Part shown: piece by piece, positions 17,531-26,248 of the stretch
How positions within the stretch are numbered: the stretch's first letter is position 1
Layout: every line of letters begins with the position of its first letter
Assembly: GCA_018268895.1 (NCBI GenBank)
Contig: JAFDVP010000012.1
Coordinates: 1 to 64,000, forward strand
DNA length: 64,000 nucleotides
Direction: 5' to 3'
Source of the DNA: Acidobacteriota bacterium
Lineage (GTDB): Bacteria; Acidobacteriota; Terriglobia; Terriglobales; Acidobacteriaceae
The notes under the pieces: generated by a model
Database searches by the model: none
What the model was told of the DNA's origin: nothing
What the model saw: the letters and a program-made list of their open reading frames with translations, nothing else
Position numbers and translations under genes: made by a program

Positions 17531-19198
17531 TCAGAATCGATCCGACCTGTAAACCCGCGCACAGGCCTGACCCGTCGTGCAGAGCACCGTCAGCTCCGTC
17601 AGCCCCTGCGGGTGCGCCTTGACAGCACCTGTCACTGGATCGCCATCAATGGCAACCACATACGCCGCATGCTCGGCCGGCGCCGCCAGCGCGGCCTTCC
17701 AGCTATCGTAGTCGCTCTCGCTCAGTGTCTGCCGCAAAGGAATACCCGCCTGCTGCAACGCACCCACGTGGTCGGAGTTGTACATCAGGATCGGCGCGCC
17801 AGGCGGAAACGATCTCAGCTCTCGCGCAAGGGCCGACTCAAACGCTACCCTCGTTGTGGAGTTCACCATCGCCTCTTTCAACACCAGCGGCACACGATAC
17901 ATCATCGCAATGGCATTGCCGGCAATCAGCAACACAACAATGGGCGTCAGCAGCCTGGCGGCAACAGGCTGCGATCTCATCCACCATTGCTGCAACCACG
18001 CCAGCGCGAGAAACCCAAAGACCGCAAACGCCGGGAGCATCTCCATTCCGTAGCGCGAGTTGTAGTACGAGTGCGGAGGCAGCGGTGGAATAAAGATCGG
18101 AATCGAACCAAACGCAATCGAATAGATATAGAACGGGAGCGGCACCCAGAGCAGCATGGAAGCGAGCTCAAGTCTTCGTCGAATCGCGAGCACAAGCCCG
18201 GCGACTGCCAGCCCCGCAACCGCAAACCCGGCCTCCCACGCCGCTACATCAAGCTGCGATGTCCTCAAATACAGGACGGCTGCCCCCACTGGATCGTGCC
18301 AGCCCGGATAGTGGTGCGATCCCGGAGGCGAAGTGCGCTTCTCAATCGCCGATGCGGAGTAAGGCCCCCGCATGAAATCCAGTGGATCGTGAAAGAAGTG
18401 CTGGTTGTAGGCAAGCCATGCAATCGGCCCGGCCAGCGCTAGAAAAGTAAAGGCCGCAAACCCCGGCAGCGCCCGCCGCTGCATAGCTTGCGAGCGAAGA
18501 ACGTGCCACGCAACAACGCACCACACCGCCGCACCGAAGATCCAGCCATCGTAACGCGTAAAAACTGCGGCGACGATAAGCAGACCCAACCCAATCAACT
18601 TTCGATTGACTCGTCCAGTCCGACCCGCGCGAATGTCCTCAACGCAATCCATCGTCAGCCCGGTGGCCCAGATCAGAATTGCGAGAAACAACGGCTCCGT
18701 CATCGCCGTCGTCGACAGATAGAGAAGGTTTGGATTCAACCCATAGAATGCAGTCGCCGCCAATGCCCACTGCGGGGCCATCATGCGTCGCGAAAGCTTG
18801 TAGAAACCCGCTACGCTCACCACATAGCAAAACAGCGAAGGCCACGCTCCCGCAAGACCGTTCTGCCACCACTGCATCTTCTGTACAAAGGGCACCATCA
18901 GCAGGTGCGGCAGCGGAAGCCACACACCGCCAAGTTGTATCAGGCCAGGATTTCGCGTATCCAGGATGCGCCGCGCAATTCCCAGGTGTGCCACCGCATC
19001 ACCATAGAGAAGCAGATACCCCCGCGAGATACAAACGAGCAACGCAACCAGCGCAAAAGCTACCGCCGCCAACGCAATCGGCATGAGCTCTTCGCGTCGG
19101 GCCGGACGCGCCTCAACGTCAATCGGTGAAAGCCCTTCCGGCCTGCGTTCGCCCGCTGCAACGCTGCGACCGCGGCGCCTACTTGCCCGTGTACTCAA
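17531..19198 (-). CDS. multi-spanning GT-C glycosyltransferase (ArnT/family 39-like)
   Basis: 555 residues from a TTG at 19198 inside the end of the kinase gene; an ATG at 19084 (before PIALAAVAF) with a GAAGAG ribosome-like site is an equally good start. About ten to twelve membrane segments. The first outside loop carries GDAVAHLGIARRILD with the acidic residue typical of GT-C enzymes that use lipid-linked sugars, and the C-terminus has a periplasmic alpha/beta domain. Donor and acceptor cannot be told; a role in glycosylating lipid or exported proteins is inferred. Overlap with the kinase gene suggests co-translation. Confidence 0.75.
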   Translation of the reverse strand: MSTRASRRRGRSVAAGERRPEGLSPIDVEARPARREELMPIALAAVAFALVALLVCISRGYLLLYGDAVAHLGIARRILDTRNPGLIQLGGVWLPLPHLLMVPFVQKMQWWQNGLAGAWPSLFCYVVSVAGFYKLSRRMMAPQWALAATAFYGLNPNLLYLSTTAMTEPLFLAILIWATGLTMDCVEDIRAGRTGRVNRKLIGLGLLIVAAVFTRYDGWIFGAAVWCVVAWHVLRSQAMQRRALPGFAAFTFLALAGPIAWLAYNQHFFHDPLDFMRGPYSASAIEKRTSPPGSHHYPGWHDPVGAAVLYLRTSQLDVAAWEAGFAVAGLAVAGLVLAIRRRLELASMLLWVPLPFYIYSIAFGSIPIFIPPLPPHSYYNSRYGMEMLPAFAVFGFLALAWLQQWWMRSQPVAARLLTPIVVLLIAGNAIAMMYRVPLVLKEAMVNSTTRVAFESALARELRSFPPGAPILMYNSDHVGALQQAGIPLRQTLSESDYDSWKAALAAPAEHAAYVVAIDGDPVTGAVKAHPQGLTELTVLCTTGQACARVYRSDRF

Positions 19199-20123
19199 GA
19201 TGCGATATCTCCTGAAACAGGCAGAAGCGTTCCTCGATCTCCTCGCGTGTCACATTTTGAAGACGCTCTGTGCCAAAGCGCTCAACCGCAAACGACCCCA
19301 TCACGCCGCCGTAAAACATTGCCTTGCGAAACACCGTCGGCGTCAGTTCAGGCTGCGATGCCAGGTAACCGTAGAATCCGCCGGCAAATGAATCTCCCGC
19401 ACCCGTCGGATCGACAACCTCCGCCAGCGGAAGCGCCGGCGCGCGGAAGGGATGTAGCGCCTTCACACCGCCCGCAAATGAGTGCTCCCCGAAGAAGGCC
19501 GTCGCGCCATACTCGCCATGCTTCACGATCAACGCCTTCGGCCCCATTGACAGCACCTTATTCGCCGCCAGCACCAGGTTATTCTCCTTCGCCAGCATGT
19601 GCGCTTCACCATCGTTGATTAGGAGCACATCCAGTTCGCGCAACACCTTCGCCAGGTTCGCGGCATGGTCTGCAATCCAGTAGTTCATCGTATCGCCGCA
19701 AACCATGCGGACGTTCTTCATCTGGCTGCGCACTCGACCTTGCAGGACGGGATCGATGTTCGCGAGAAACAGGTACTCGCTGTCCTTATACTTCTCTGGG
19801 ATCTTGGGCTCGAACGTCTGAAAGACATTCAGATCGGTCCCAAGCGTCTGCGCCTCATTCAGATTGTTGACGTACGACCCTGTCCAGTGAAAACTCAGGC
19901 CATCGGCGTGTTCGATCCCCGTCGTATCGATGCCGCGCTTTTTGAAGACAGCTTCGTGTTCGCCTGTGAAATCTTTGCCCACAACCGCGATCACGCGCAC
20001 GTCGGTAAAATAGCTCGCAGCAAGCGAGAAGTGAGTCGCCGCGCCCCCCAGGCAGTGGTCGACCGAGCCGCTGGGCGTCTGAATGCTATCGAACGCCACT
20101 GAACCTACAACAAGAATGGACAT
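19179..20123 (-). CDS. PfkB-family sugar/nucleoside kinase
   Basis: 314 residues. Ribokinase fold: GSVAFDSI at the N-terminus, GGAATHFSLAAS (the GG sugar-binding region), VIAVVGKDFTGEHE, NDGEAHML and the catalytic signature DPTGAGDSFAGGFYGYL near residue 240, with its Asp base. ATP-dependent phosphorylation of a hydroxymethyl group is expected. The next gene upstream on the same strand is MTA phosphorylase, so a nucleoside or a methylthioribose-related substrate is a reasonable guess, not a proven one. A GAGG ribosome site precedes ATG 20123. Confidence 0.87.
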   Translation of the reverse strand: MSILVVGSVAFDSIQTPSGSVDHCLGGAATHFSLAASYFTDVRVIAVVGKDFTGEHEAVFKKRGIDTTGIEHADGLSFHWTGSYVNNLNEAQTLGTDLNVFQTFEPKIPEKYKDSEYLFLANIDPVLQGRVRSQMKNVRMVCGDTMNYWIADHAANLAKVLRELDVLLINDGEAHMLAKENNLVLAANKVLSMGPKALIVKHGEYGATAFFGEHSFAGGVKALHPFRAPALPLAEVVDPTGAGDSFAGGFYGYLASQPELTPTVFRKAMFYGGVMGSFAVERFGTERLQNVTREEIEERFCLFQEISHLEYTGK

Positions 20124-20171
20124 GAAACCTCTTTCAAAACTTTTGGGATTCCTTATGCTGAACCGCGATCG

Positions 20172-21029
20172 CTACAAGTACTTATCCAACAACAAGCCCA
20201 GCTTCTGCTTCGTAGCCGTGGGAACCGCCTTGCGGTCGGTCAGGATTGCATACTTCAGGGCATCGCCACAGGCGCAGCTCTTCTCCTTCGGCATCGCCGC
20301 AACTGCCGCGCGGACAACCTTCGCTGCGTTCTCCGAGTTCTGGTGCATCACCGCGACAATCTGGTCGACCGTCACATCGTCATGCCCCTCGCGCCAGCAG
20401 TCATAATCGGTCACCATCGCCATGGTGGCGTAGCAAATCTCCGCCTCGCGGGCCAGCTTCGCTTCCTGAAGATTGGTCATGCCGATTACATCGGCGCCCC
20501 AACTCCGATAGAGATTCGACTCGGCGCGGGTTGAAAACTGCGGGCCCTCCATACATACGTACGTTCCGCCGCTCTTGCCCACGACGCCGTTTGCATCACA
20601 CGCCTTCTGAAACGTCGCGGAAACAGTCGCGCACACCGGATCGCCAAACGCCACATGTGCAACAATGCCGTCGCCGAAAAACGTTGACGCGCGCGCAAAC
20701 GTGCGATCGATAAACTGGTCCGGCATCACAAAATCTGTCGGCTTGTGCTCTTCCTTCAACGACCCGACAGCCGAAACGGAAAGTATCCTCTCAACTCCAA
20801 GCGTCTTCATCGCATAGATATTTGCGCGAAAATTCAGCTCCGTCGGCAGCAGCCGATGCCCGCGTCCATGTCGAGCCAGAAAAGCGACCTTGCGTCCCTC
20901 AAGCTCTCCGAGCACCAGCGCATCCGAAGGATCGCCGAACGGCGTCGCTATCTTCTCTTCTGTGACGTTGGTAAGCCCTGGCATCGCATAAAGTCCGCTG
21001 CCGCCGATAATCCCGATCTCTGCCTTCAA
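20172..21029 (-). CDS. mtnP: S-methyl-5'-thioadenosine phosphorylase
   Basis: 285 residues from a TTG preceded by GGAGACAG. The enzyme splits methylthioadenosine with phosphate into adenine and 5-methylthioribose-1-phosphate in the methionine salvage route. Family features: IGIIGGSGLY, TPFGDPSDA, VAFLARHGRGHRLLPTELNFRANIYA (the phosphate and His region), SVSAVGSLKEEHKPTDFVMPDQFIDRT, YVCMEGPQFSTRAES and the base-binding IGMTNLQEAKLAREAEICYATMAMVTDYD, whose Asp pattern favours 6-amino purines. It is followed by a PfkB kinase about 50 bases on, a plausible salvage pair. C-terminal Cys-x-Cys (SCACG) is typical. Confidence 0.93.
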   Translation of the reverse strand: MKAEIGIIGGSGLYAMPGLTNVTEEKIATPFGDPSDALVLGELEGRKVAFLARHGRGHRLLPTELNFRANIYAMKTLGVERILSVSAVGSLKEEHKPTDFVMPDQFIDRTFARASTFFGDGIVAHVAFGDPVCATVSATFQKACDANGVVGKSGGTYVCMEGPQFSTRAESNLYRSWGADVIGMTNLQEAKLAREAEICYATMAMVTDYDCWREGHDDVTVDQIVAVMHQNSENAAKVVRAAVAAMPKEKSCACGDALKYAILTDRKAVPTATKQKLGLLLDKYL

Positions 21030-21062
21030 ATTCTGTCTCCTGCCCGCGGCCCACAGCCGAAG

Positions 21063-22637
21063 CTATCTGGTGGAACGCCCTTCAGAAGTATACCGTCCAG
21101 ACACAGCAACCCTCATCATTCCAAACGAACGTATCACCCCTGCCAACGACATCGCAGGCTCATACTGCGCACCTGCCAGGCGCAGCGGGCCTTCGCTCTG
21201 CATACCCGCGATGGCGTCTCTCAGCTTGCGCGCCAAAGCAAGTTCAAATCCTTCACTCACAAAAACTGTCGAACCCGTGATCGAAATCAGCACATCGCCT
21301 TCGTTCGTCGAAAAGACCTGCTCGTTGTCATCCGCCTCATCTTTCTCGCGACGCGTCACCTTCGAGTACTTCCGCGGAATCTGCGCTGCATAGATTCGCA
21401 TGAACGTCTTCGCCGAATCAGGGTTCTTCCACCGCGACTCATACAGAAGCCCCAGCGAGGCCGTCGTCTCCTTTTCAGCGGGCGTCGCTCCCTTGCGCTG
21501 CGCAGCATAGTAGATGCCGCCATTCCAGTCGGGAGACAGACCGCTCGCCATCTCGCGGCCGCCAAACAACTCCGCCAGAATGCGCACATCCAGCTCGCCC
21601 ATCACTCCCAGGTCATACGGCTCGTATTCGGTTTCGATCAATGGATGGATATCCGGCAAACGCAGCACAGGAACCGGCGCGTGCGCGATATACGCCTCGG
21701 GGTGCAGAATCTCAAAGCTCGACGACGGCGGGTTCGCCAGTACACCGCCAAAAGCCGCTTCTTTACCACCCTTCACCAGCACTGCATGCTCAAAGGCCAA
21801 GCCATCGCTATAGGGAAACAACAACGACTCCTGCAACAGCAGCGGAGCACGCGCCATGACAGGCGAATTGCCGTTATCCGCGCTAGCGTCTTTCAACTTG
21901 GCCATCTGTTCTGGAGCCACATCCGCAATCGTTCTTCCCGTTGGCTTCAGCGTGTAGTCGACAAACACCGCCATCGCCTGCCCCTCGGCCACGGCCTCGC
22001 GCGCTGTCTCCGCCTCATCCACCAGCAGGTGCTTATTGTCGTCCTTCACGTTGCGCGACGTGTCGTTCAGGCTCACGTCCGACCACTTCGTCAGGTTGAC
22101 CTTCTGGTCCTGCAGCGCATGAGTCAGTTCGTGCGCCAGCACCGACTTCTGCTCATCCGGCTCAATCCAATCCAGCAGATTCACCGTCTTCGTCTTGTTG
22201 TCGTAAAAGCCCGCAATCTGTTCCGTCAGCAGCGAGAGCATAAACGGCCGCAGGTGAAAGTCTCTGTCCAGCAGCCCAAACTTCTTCAGCACCAGTCCGG
22301 CGCGCTGCATTCGCTTCACGCTCTCGTCTTCATCGAACTTCTTCGTCAGATACTTCGTGACCTCATCGCGCGAGATCAGCTTGCGCTTCACGCTGTGCTC
22401 AATCGGCAGCTTCGTATCCGAGCTGACAAAGCCAAGGATCTCGTCGACCGAACGGAACAGCTCCTTCGCCTGTTCCTTCGTCATCGGGGCCTGCGGCTTG
22501 GTGGAGGCCTTCTCTCCTGAAGCCGTCTGACACGCACCGACACCGCTCCCCATGAGCGTGCAGCCCATCAACAGCGCTACGGTTACAACCCATCGTTCGA
22601 ATCGCCCCACCCTGCCTTCACCCATTCGCCGCCGCAC
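21063..22637 (-). CDS. exported gluzincin-like zinc metalloprotein of unknown role
   Basis: 524 residues. The N-terminus has a hydrophobic export segment (VVTVALLMGCTLMGSGVGAC), possibly a lipoprotein signal with Cys36. The centre contains AHELTHALQD with His169, Glu170 and His173 as an HExxH zinc site, preceded by IAGFYDNKTKTVNLLDW, a spacing seen in several uncharacterised putative metallopeptidases. A distal Glu ligand (VDEAETAREAVAEGQAM, about 60 residues on) supports a gluzincin arrangement. The C-terminal 250 residues have no recognised domain but include ILHPEAYI and a segment reminiscent of a polypeptide-binding beta region. Conserved style suggests an acidobacterial family; no substrate is known. 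Confidence 0.75.
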   Translation of the reverse strand: MRRRMGEGRVGRFERWVVTVALLMGCTLMGSGVGACQTASGEKASTKPQAPMTKEQAKELFRSVDEILGFVSSDTKLPIEHSVKRKLISRDEVTKYLTKKFDEDESVKRMQRAGLVLKKFGLLDRDFHLRPFMLSLLTEQIAGFYDNKTKTVNLLDWIEPDEQKSVLAHELTHALQDQKVNLTKWSDVSLNDTSRNVKDDNKHLLVDEAETAREAVAEGQAMAVFVDYTLKPTGRTIADVAPEQMAKLKDASADNGNSPVMARAPLLLQESLLFPYSDGLAFEHAVLVKGGKEAAFGGVLANPPSSSFEILHPEAYIAHAPVPVLRLPDIHPLIETEYEPYDLGVMGELDVRILAELFGGREMASGLSPDWNGGIYYAAQRKGATPAEKETTASLGLLYESRWKNPDSAKTFMRIYAAQIPRKYSKVTRREKDEADDNEQVFSTNEGDVLISITGSTVFVSEGFELALARKLRDAIAGMQSEGPLRLAGAQYEPAMSLAGVIRSFGMMRVAVSGRYTSEGRSTR

Positions 22638-22701
22638 TCCACCTCTCCATCAACCGCTATAATCAAGTGTACGCAGAGTTTCTCTGCGCCGTCCTACGAC
22701 A

Positions 22702-23730
22702 ATGGCCGCGACCTCCAATCCGACGCAGGAAGCCGCCTCGACATCCCAGCCCCAGCTTGCGGCGTTACTCCAAAGAGCAGGCACTGCCCCGCTCGACCGG
22801 ATTGGCTGGCTCCGCGTCACCGGCTCCGACCGAGTGCGCTGGCTCAACGGCATGGTCACCAACTCCGTGCAGCAGCTCACCCCGGGCCAGGGTACGTACA
22901 ACTTCTTTCTCAACGCGCAGGGACGTATCCAGGGCGACGGCTACATCTTCGCTTCGCCCGAATCGCTCCTCGTCGAGACAACGCGCCAGCAGATCGCCAC
23001 GCTCATCCCCTATCTCGACCACTACATCATCATGGACGACGTCGAGCTGGCCGACGTCAGCGAGACACGCCGCGGCCTCACCATCATCGGCCCTCAGGCC
23101 CCCACGCTCCTTGCAAAGCTCGGCCTTGCGGCAGACCGACTCGCTGAACTCGAAACTGCCACGGTGCCGTGGAATACAACAACCGTCACCGTCATCCACG
23201 CCTTCAGCCCGCTCGTTCCTCGCTTCGAGCTCTGGGTCGATGCGGCTGCCGACGCTGACCCATTGCTCGACACACTGAAGAATTTCGGGGCAATCGCTGT
23301 CGAAGCCGTCGCGCTCGAAGCGCTCCGCATCATCGAAGGCACTCCGCTCTACGGCGTCGATATTCGTGATCGTGACCTGCCGCAGGAGACCAACCAGACC
23401 CGCGCCCTGCACTTCGCCAAGGGCTGCTACCTGGGTCAGGAGATCGTCGAGCGCATCCGCTCGCGCGGCAACGTGCACCGCAGCTTTACCTCCTTCCGCA
23501 TCGAAGGTGTTCTTCCCACTCCAGGTACTGCGCTTGAGGCCGCCGGCAAAGCAGCGGGCGAACTCACAAGCATCGTCTCGCTGGTCGACAATCAAAATCA
23601 GCCGGTGACTCTCGCCCTCGGCTACGCCCGTCGCGAGGCCATCGAGCGCAATGAACCGTTAAGCTATCCCGGCGGCACCGCACACCCTGTTACTGCTCCC
23701 GCCACAGCGGAGATCAATCTCTCACGCTGA
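22702..23730 (+). CDS. ygfZ: YgfZ/GcvT-like folate-binding protein
   Basis: 342 residues. Tetrahydrofolate-binding GcvT fold with the YgfZ signature HFAKGCYLGQEIVERIRSRGNVHR near residues 236-256; the Cys of KGCYxGQE is required in E. coli YgfZ for repair or assembly of certain iron-sulfur enzymes. N-terminal GWLRVTGSDRVRWLNGMVTN is also family-typical. It begins a rightward run of ygfZ, DUF1844 gene, MBL hydrolase and ribF, and folate/iron-sulfur maintenance next to flavin synthesis is a sensible grouping. The divergent neighbour is the metalloprotein gene, leaving about 64 bases for both promoters. Confidence 0.9.
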   Translation: MAATSNPTQEAASTSQPQLAALLQRAGTAPLDRIGWLRVTGSDRVRWLNGMVTNSVQQLTPGQGTYNFFLNAQGRIQGDGYIFASPESLLVETTRQQIATLIPYLDHYIIMDDVELADVSETRRGLTIIGPQAPTLLAKLGLAADRLAELETATVPWNTTTVTVIHAFSPLVPRFELWVDAAADADPLLDTLKNFGAIAVEAVALEALRIIEGTPLYGVDIRDRDLPQETNQTRALHFAKGCYLGQEIVERIRSRGNVHRSFTSFRIEGVLPTPGTALEAAGKAAGELTSIVSLVDNQNQPVTLALGYARREAIERNEPLSYPGGTAHPVTAPATAEINLSR

Positions 23731-23762
23731 GCATCTGATCTACTGAGAAAGAGCCTTCGACT

Positions 23763-24371
23763 ATGTCCGAACAAAACAAACCCTTCGTCGTCACCGATCG
23801 CCGCAAGTTCACCCTCGACGGAGAAGCCCGTCCCGACGCCGATCCTTCACCCGAGCGCGACGAGCGCGAAGCCGTCCAGGCCTCCGCTCCCATCGACGTC
23901 GCACCTCCGGCTCCCGTGGAGACTGCCGAAGAAGAGATCGCCGACGCCGAACTCCCGGCTCCCACAGAGGAGCAACTCGAACGTGCGCGTGTCGCCTACG
24001 AGGCCACCGCCGAGCGCCTCGATACCGCCATTCGCGCCGCCAATCCCGGCATGGACCACCCGCCCGTCATGAGCTTCTCGACCCTCGTGCAGTCCGTCTA
24101 CATGTCCGCCATCGTGCAGCTAGGCGGAGCCACCCCCGAGGGCCAGCAGCCCCAGGTCGACATCATCGGCGCGCGCCAGAGCATCGACATGCTCGCCGTC
24201 CTCGCAGGCAAAACCAAAGGCAATCTCGACCCCACCGAGCAACGTCTGCTCGACAGCGCTCTCTTCGAGCTGCGCATGGCCTTCCTCGAGATCACCCAGG
24301 CCCTCGCCCGCTCCGCAGCACCCAGGGTCCCCGGAACTCCAACCCCCGGCAAACCGAGCATCGTTCGCTAA
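23763..24371 (+). CDS. DUF1844 domain protein
   Basis: 202 residues. The conserved C-terminal half (about 100-185) is DUF1844: FSTLVQSVYMSAIVQLGG followed by ARQSIDMLAVLAGKTKGNLDPTEQRLLDSALFELRMAF. The N-terminal half is acidic, Pro/Ala/Glu rich and likely unstructured, with EEQLERARVAYEATAERLDTA forming a helix. No enzymatic motif; the domain is often found beside MBL hydrolases and other housekeeping genes in acidobacteria and deltaproteobacteria, function unknown. It lies 32 bases after ygfZ and 23 bases before the MBL gene. Confidence 0.85.
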   Translation: MSEQNKPFVVTDRRKFTLDGEARPDADPSPERDEREAVQASAPIDVAPPAPVETAEEEIADAELPAPTEEQLERARVAYEATAERLDTAIRAANPGMDHPPVMSFSTLVQSVYMSAIVQLGGATPEGQQPQVDIIGARQSIDMLAVLAGKTKGNLDPTEQRLLDSALFELRMAFLEITQALARSAAPRVPGTPTPGKPSIVR

Positions 24372-24394
24372 TGCCAATGAGAGCACGCTAACGG

Positions 24395-25198
24395 ATGGAG
24401 GCCACCCTCACATTTCTCGGCACCGGCACCTCCATGGGGGTGCCCACGCTAGGCTGCGACTGCGCCGTCTGCGCCTCCGCTGTCAGCGCAAAAGGCGATC
24501 CGCGTAACCGCCGCACGCGTCCTTCGCTTCGCCTCGCATACAACCGCCACATTGTCATCGTCGATACCGGGCCTGACTTCCACGCGCAGGCCATTCGCGA
24601 AGACATCCGCCACGTCGATGCCATCCTCTACACCCACGGCCACGCCGACCACATCCTCGGCTTCGACGACCTGCGCCCGCTCAGCTTTCAGCTCAAGAGC
24701 CATCTTCCCCTCTACGCCGACCAGGAAACCACCGATACCATCCGCCGCGTCTTCGACTACACCTTCCGGACACAGGATCGCTACTCTACCGCGGCTCGCG
24801 TCGATCTCCATCCGCTCGACGAGACCACCCCGGGCGCAGGCATCGATCTCTTCGGTGCCTGCTTCCAGCGCATTCCGGTCACCCACGGACGCCAGACCAT
24901 CACCGGCTTCCGTTTCGGCTCCGCCGCCTATCTCACCGACATGAGCGATATCCCGCCCGAAAGCATTCCCCTGCTTCAGAACCTGGACATTCTCATCCTC
25001 GATGCTCTGCGGCGCCAGCCCCACCCCAGCCACTCCCACCTCGAGCGCTCACTCGCCTACGTCGAAAAGCTCAACCCCAAACGCGCTTACTTCACCCACA
25101 TCAGCCACGACCTCGACCACGAGGCCACTGAGGCTGAACTGCCACCCAACGTTCGTCTCGCCTACGACGGCCTTCAACTCACCTTTGACATCGCTTGA
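24395..25198 (+). CDS. PhnP-like metallo-beta-lactamase-fold hydrolase
   Basis: 267 residues. MBL fold phosphodiesterase type: LTFLGTGTSMGVPTLGCDCAVC (with a Cys-x-Cys-x2-Cys possible structural zinc site seen in PhnP), VDTGPDFHAQAI, then the metal motif YTHGHADHILGFDDLRPL, and later VTHGRQ, YLTDMSDIP and FTHISHDLDHE completing the ligands. PhnP hydrolyses cyclic ribose phosphates; relatives act on various phosphodiesters. No phosphonate genes are nearby, so the substrate is not assigned. Stop codon overlaps the region of the ribF start (three-base spacing). Confidence 0.87.
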   Translation: MEATLTFLGTGTSMGVPTLGCDCAVCASAVSAKGDPRNRRTRPSLRLAYNRHIVIVDTGPDFHAQAIREDIRHVDAILYTHGHADHILGFDDLRPLSFQLKSHLPLYADQETTDTIRRVFDYTFRTQDRYSTAARVDLHPLDETTPGAGIDLFGACFQRIPVTHGRQTITGFRFGSAAYLTDMSDIPPESIPLLQNLDILILDALRRQPHPSHSHLERSLAYVEKLNPKRAYFTHISHDLDHEATEAELPPNVRLAYDGLQLTFDIA

Positions 25199-25200
25199 AC

Positions 25201-26175
25201 ATGAACGTCTACCGCTCCCTCTCCGATCTCCCCGCCGGCTTCGGCCCCACCGTCGCCACCATTGGCAACTTCGACGGTGTTCACCTCGGCCATCGCTGGG
25301 TACTCGGTGAAGTCATCCATCGCGCACACGCCCTCAATGCCCGCTCGCTCGCCATCACCTTCGACCCACATCCCGCGCGCGTCCTTCGCCCACAGACACC
25401 TCTTCCGCTCATTACGCCTCTCGCCCAAAAGCTCACCCTGCTCGAAGCTACCGGCGTCGATGCCACGCTCGTGCTCCCCTTCACTGCCGAGTTGTCGCAA
25501 ATGACCGCGCGCGACTTCGCCGCGCACATCCTTCACGACAAGCTGGGAATCGTTGAGCTTCACGAAGGAGAAAACTTTCGCTTCGGTCACAACGCCGAAG
25601 CCGGCGTCGATTCGCTCGAAGCACTCGGCCGCGAGCTAGGCTTCGCAGTCTCCATCTATACGCCGCGCTCGACTCACGGCCTCGCCGTCTCCTCCAGCCT
25701 CATTCGCAAACTCATCGCAGCAGGCAATGCCAGCCGCGCCCGCGCCCTCCTGGGGCGTCCCTTCGCCATTCACAGCACGCCCGCCTCAGGCCGTGGCTAC
25801 GGAACCAGATACACCGTGCCCACCATCAACCTCGCACCCTATGCAGAATTGATTCCCGCCATCGGCGTCTACATCACCACGCTCACGGTCAACGGCGAAA
25901 CCTTCGACGCCGTAACGAACATCGGCAATCGCCCCACCTTCGGTGCAGACTCCTTCACCATCGAATCGCACCTGCTCAACTTCCACCCCATCGACTTGCA
26001 CGAAGATACCCCCCTCACCCTCACCTTCCTGCATCGTCTCCGCGACGAGACTCGCTGGCCCTCACCCGAAGCCCTGCGCGAGCAGATAGGCCGCGACGTC
26101 CGCCGCGCTCAGCGCTACTTCAGCGTGTGCCGTTTGCTGACCTCCCATAATCTCCCCAAAAACTTGTCATCCTGA
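25201..26175 (+). CDS. ribF: bifunctional riboflavin kinase/FAD synthetase
   Basis: 324 residues from ATG 25201, two bases after the MBL stop (a TTG at 25195 is possible). N-terminal FMN adenylyltransferase domain: VATIGNFDGVHLGHRWVL (HxGH-like), FDPHPARVL, and VSSSLIRKLIAAGN. C-terminal flavokinase domain: GRPFAIHSTPASGRGYGTRYTVPTINL, GVYITTLTVNG, TNIGNRPTFG, IESHLLNF, then LRDETRWPSPEALREQIGRD. Converts riboflavin to FMN and FAD. The final residues and stop codon are supplied by a dispersed repeat element (see 26165), so the native C-terminus may have been changed by that insertion. Confidence 0.95.
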   Translation: MNVYRSLSDLPAGFGPTVATIGNFDGVHLGHRWVLGEVIHRAHALNARSLAITFDPHPARVLRPQTPLPLITPLAQKLTLLEATGVDATLVLPFTAELSQMTARDFAAHILHDKLGIVELHEGENFRFGHNAEAGVDSLEALGRELGFAVSIYTPRSTHGLAVSSSLIRKLIAAGNASRARALLGRPFAIHSTPASGRGYGTRYTVPTINLAPYAELIPAIGVYITTLTVNGETFDAVTNIGNRPTFGADSFTIESHLLNFHPIDLHEDTPLTLTFLHRLRDETRWPSPEALREQIGRDVRRAQRYFSVCRLLTSHNLPKNLSS

Positions 26176-26210
26176 GCGAAGCGCAGCGAAGTCCAATGAC
26201 CTGCATTTTT
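26165..26210 (+). repeat. dispersed short repeat family A, copy 1
   Basis: Begins TGTCATCCTGAGCGAAG, then CGCAGCGAAGTCCAATGACCTGCATTTT. The same unit occurs at 33671 and, inverted, near 53345. It provides the last codons and TGA of ribF. Such elements are common between genes in related acidobacterial chromosomes as far as I recall. Confidence 0.8.
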
Positions 26211-26248
26211 GTGGATATCTGAGCCGCCGGTAAACCAGCAACCACCAC

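Noticed and set aside
20745..22520. Long open plus-strand frame opposite the metalloprotein and mtnP genes
   Set aside because: Arg/Gln/His-rich mirror frame with no domains.
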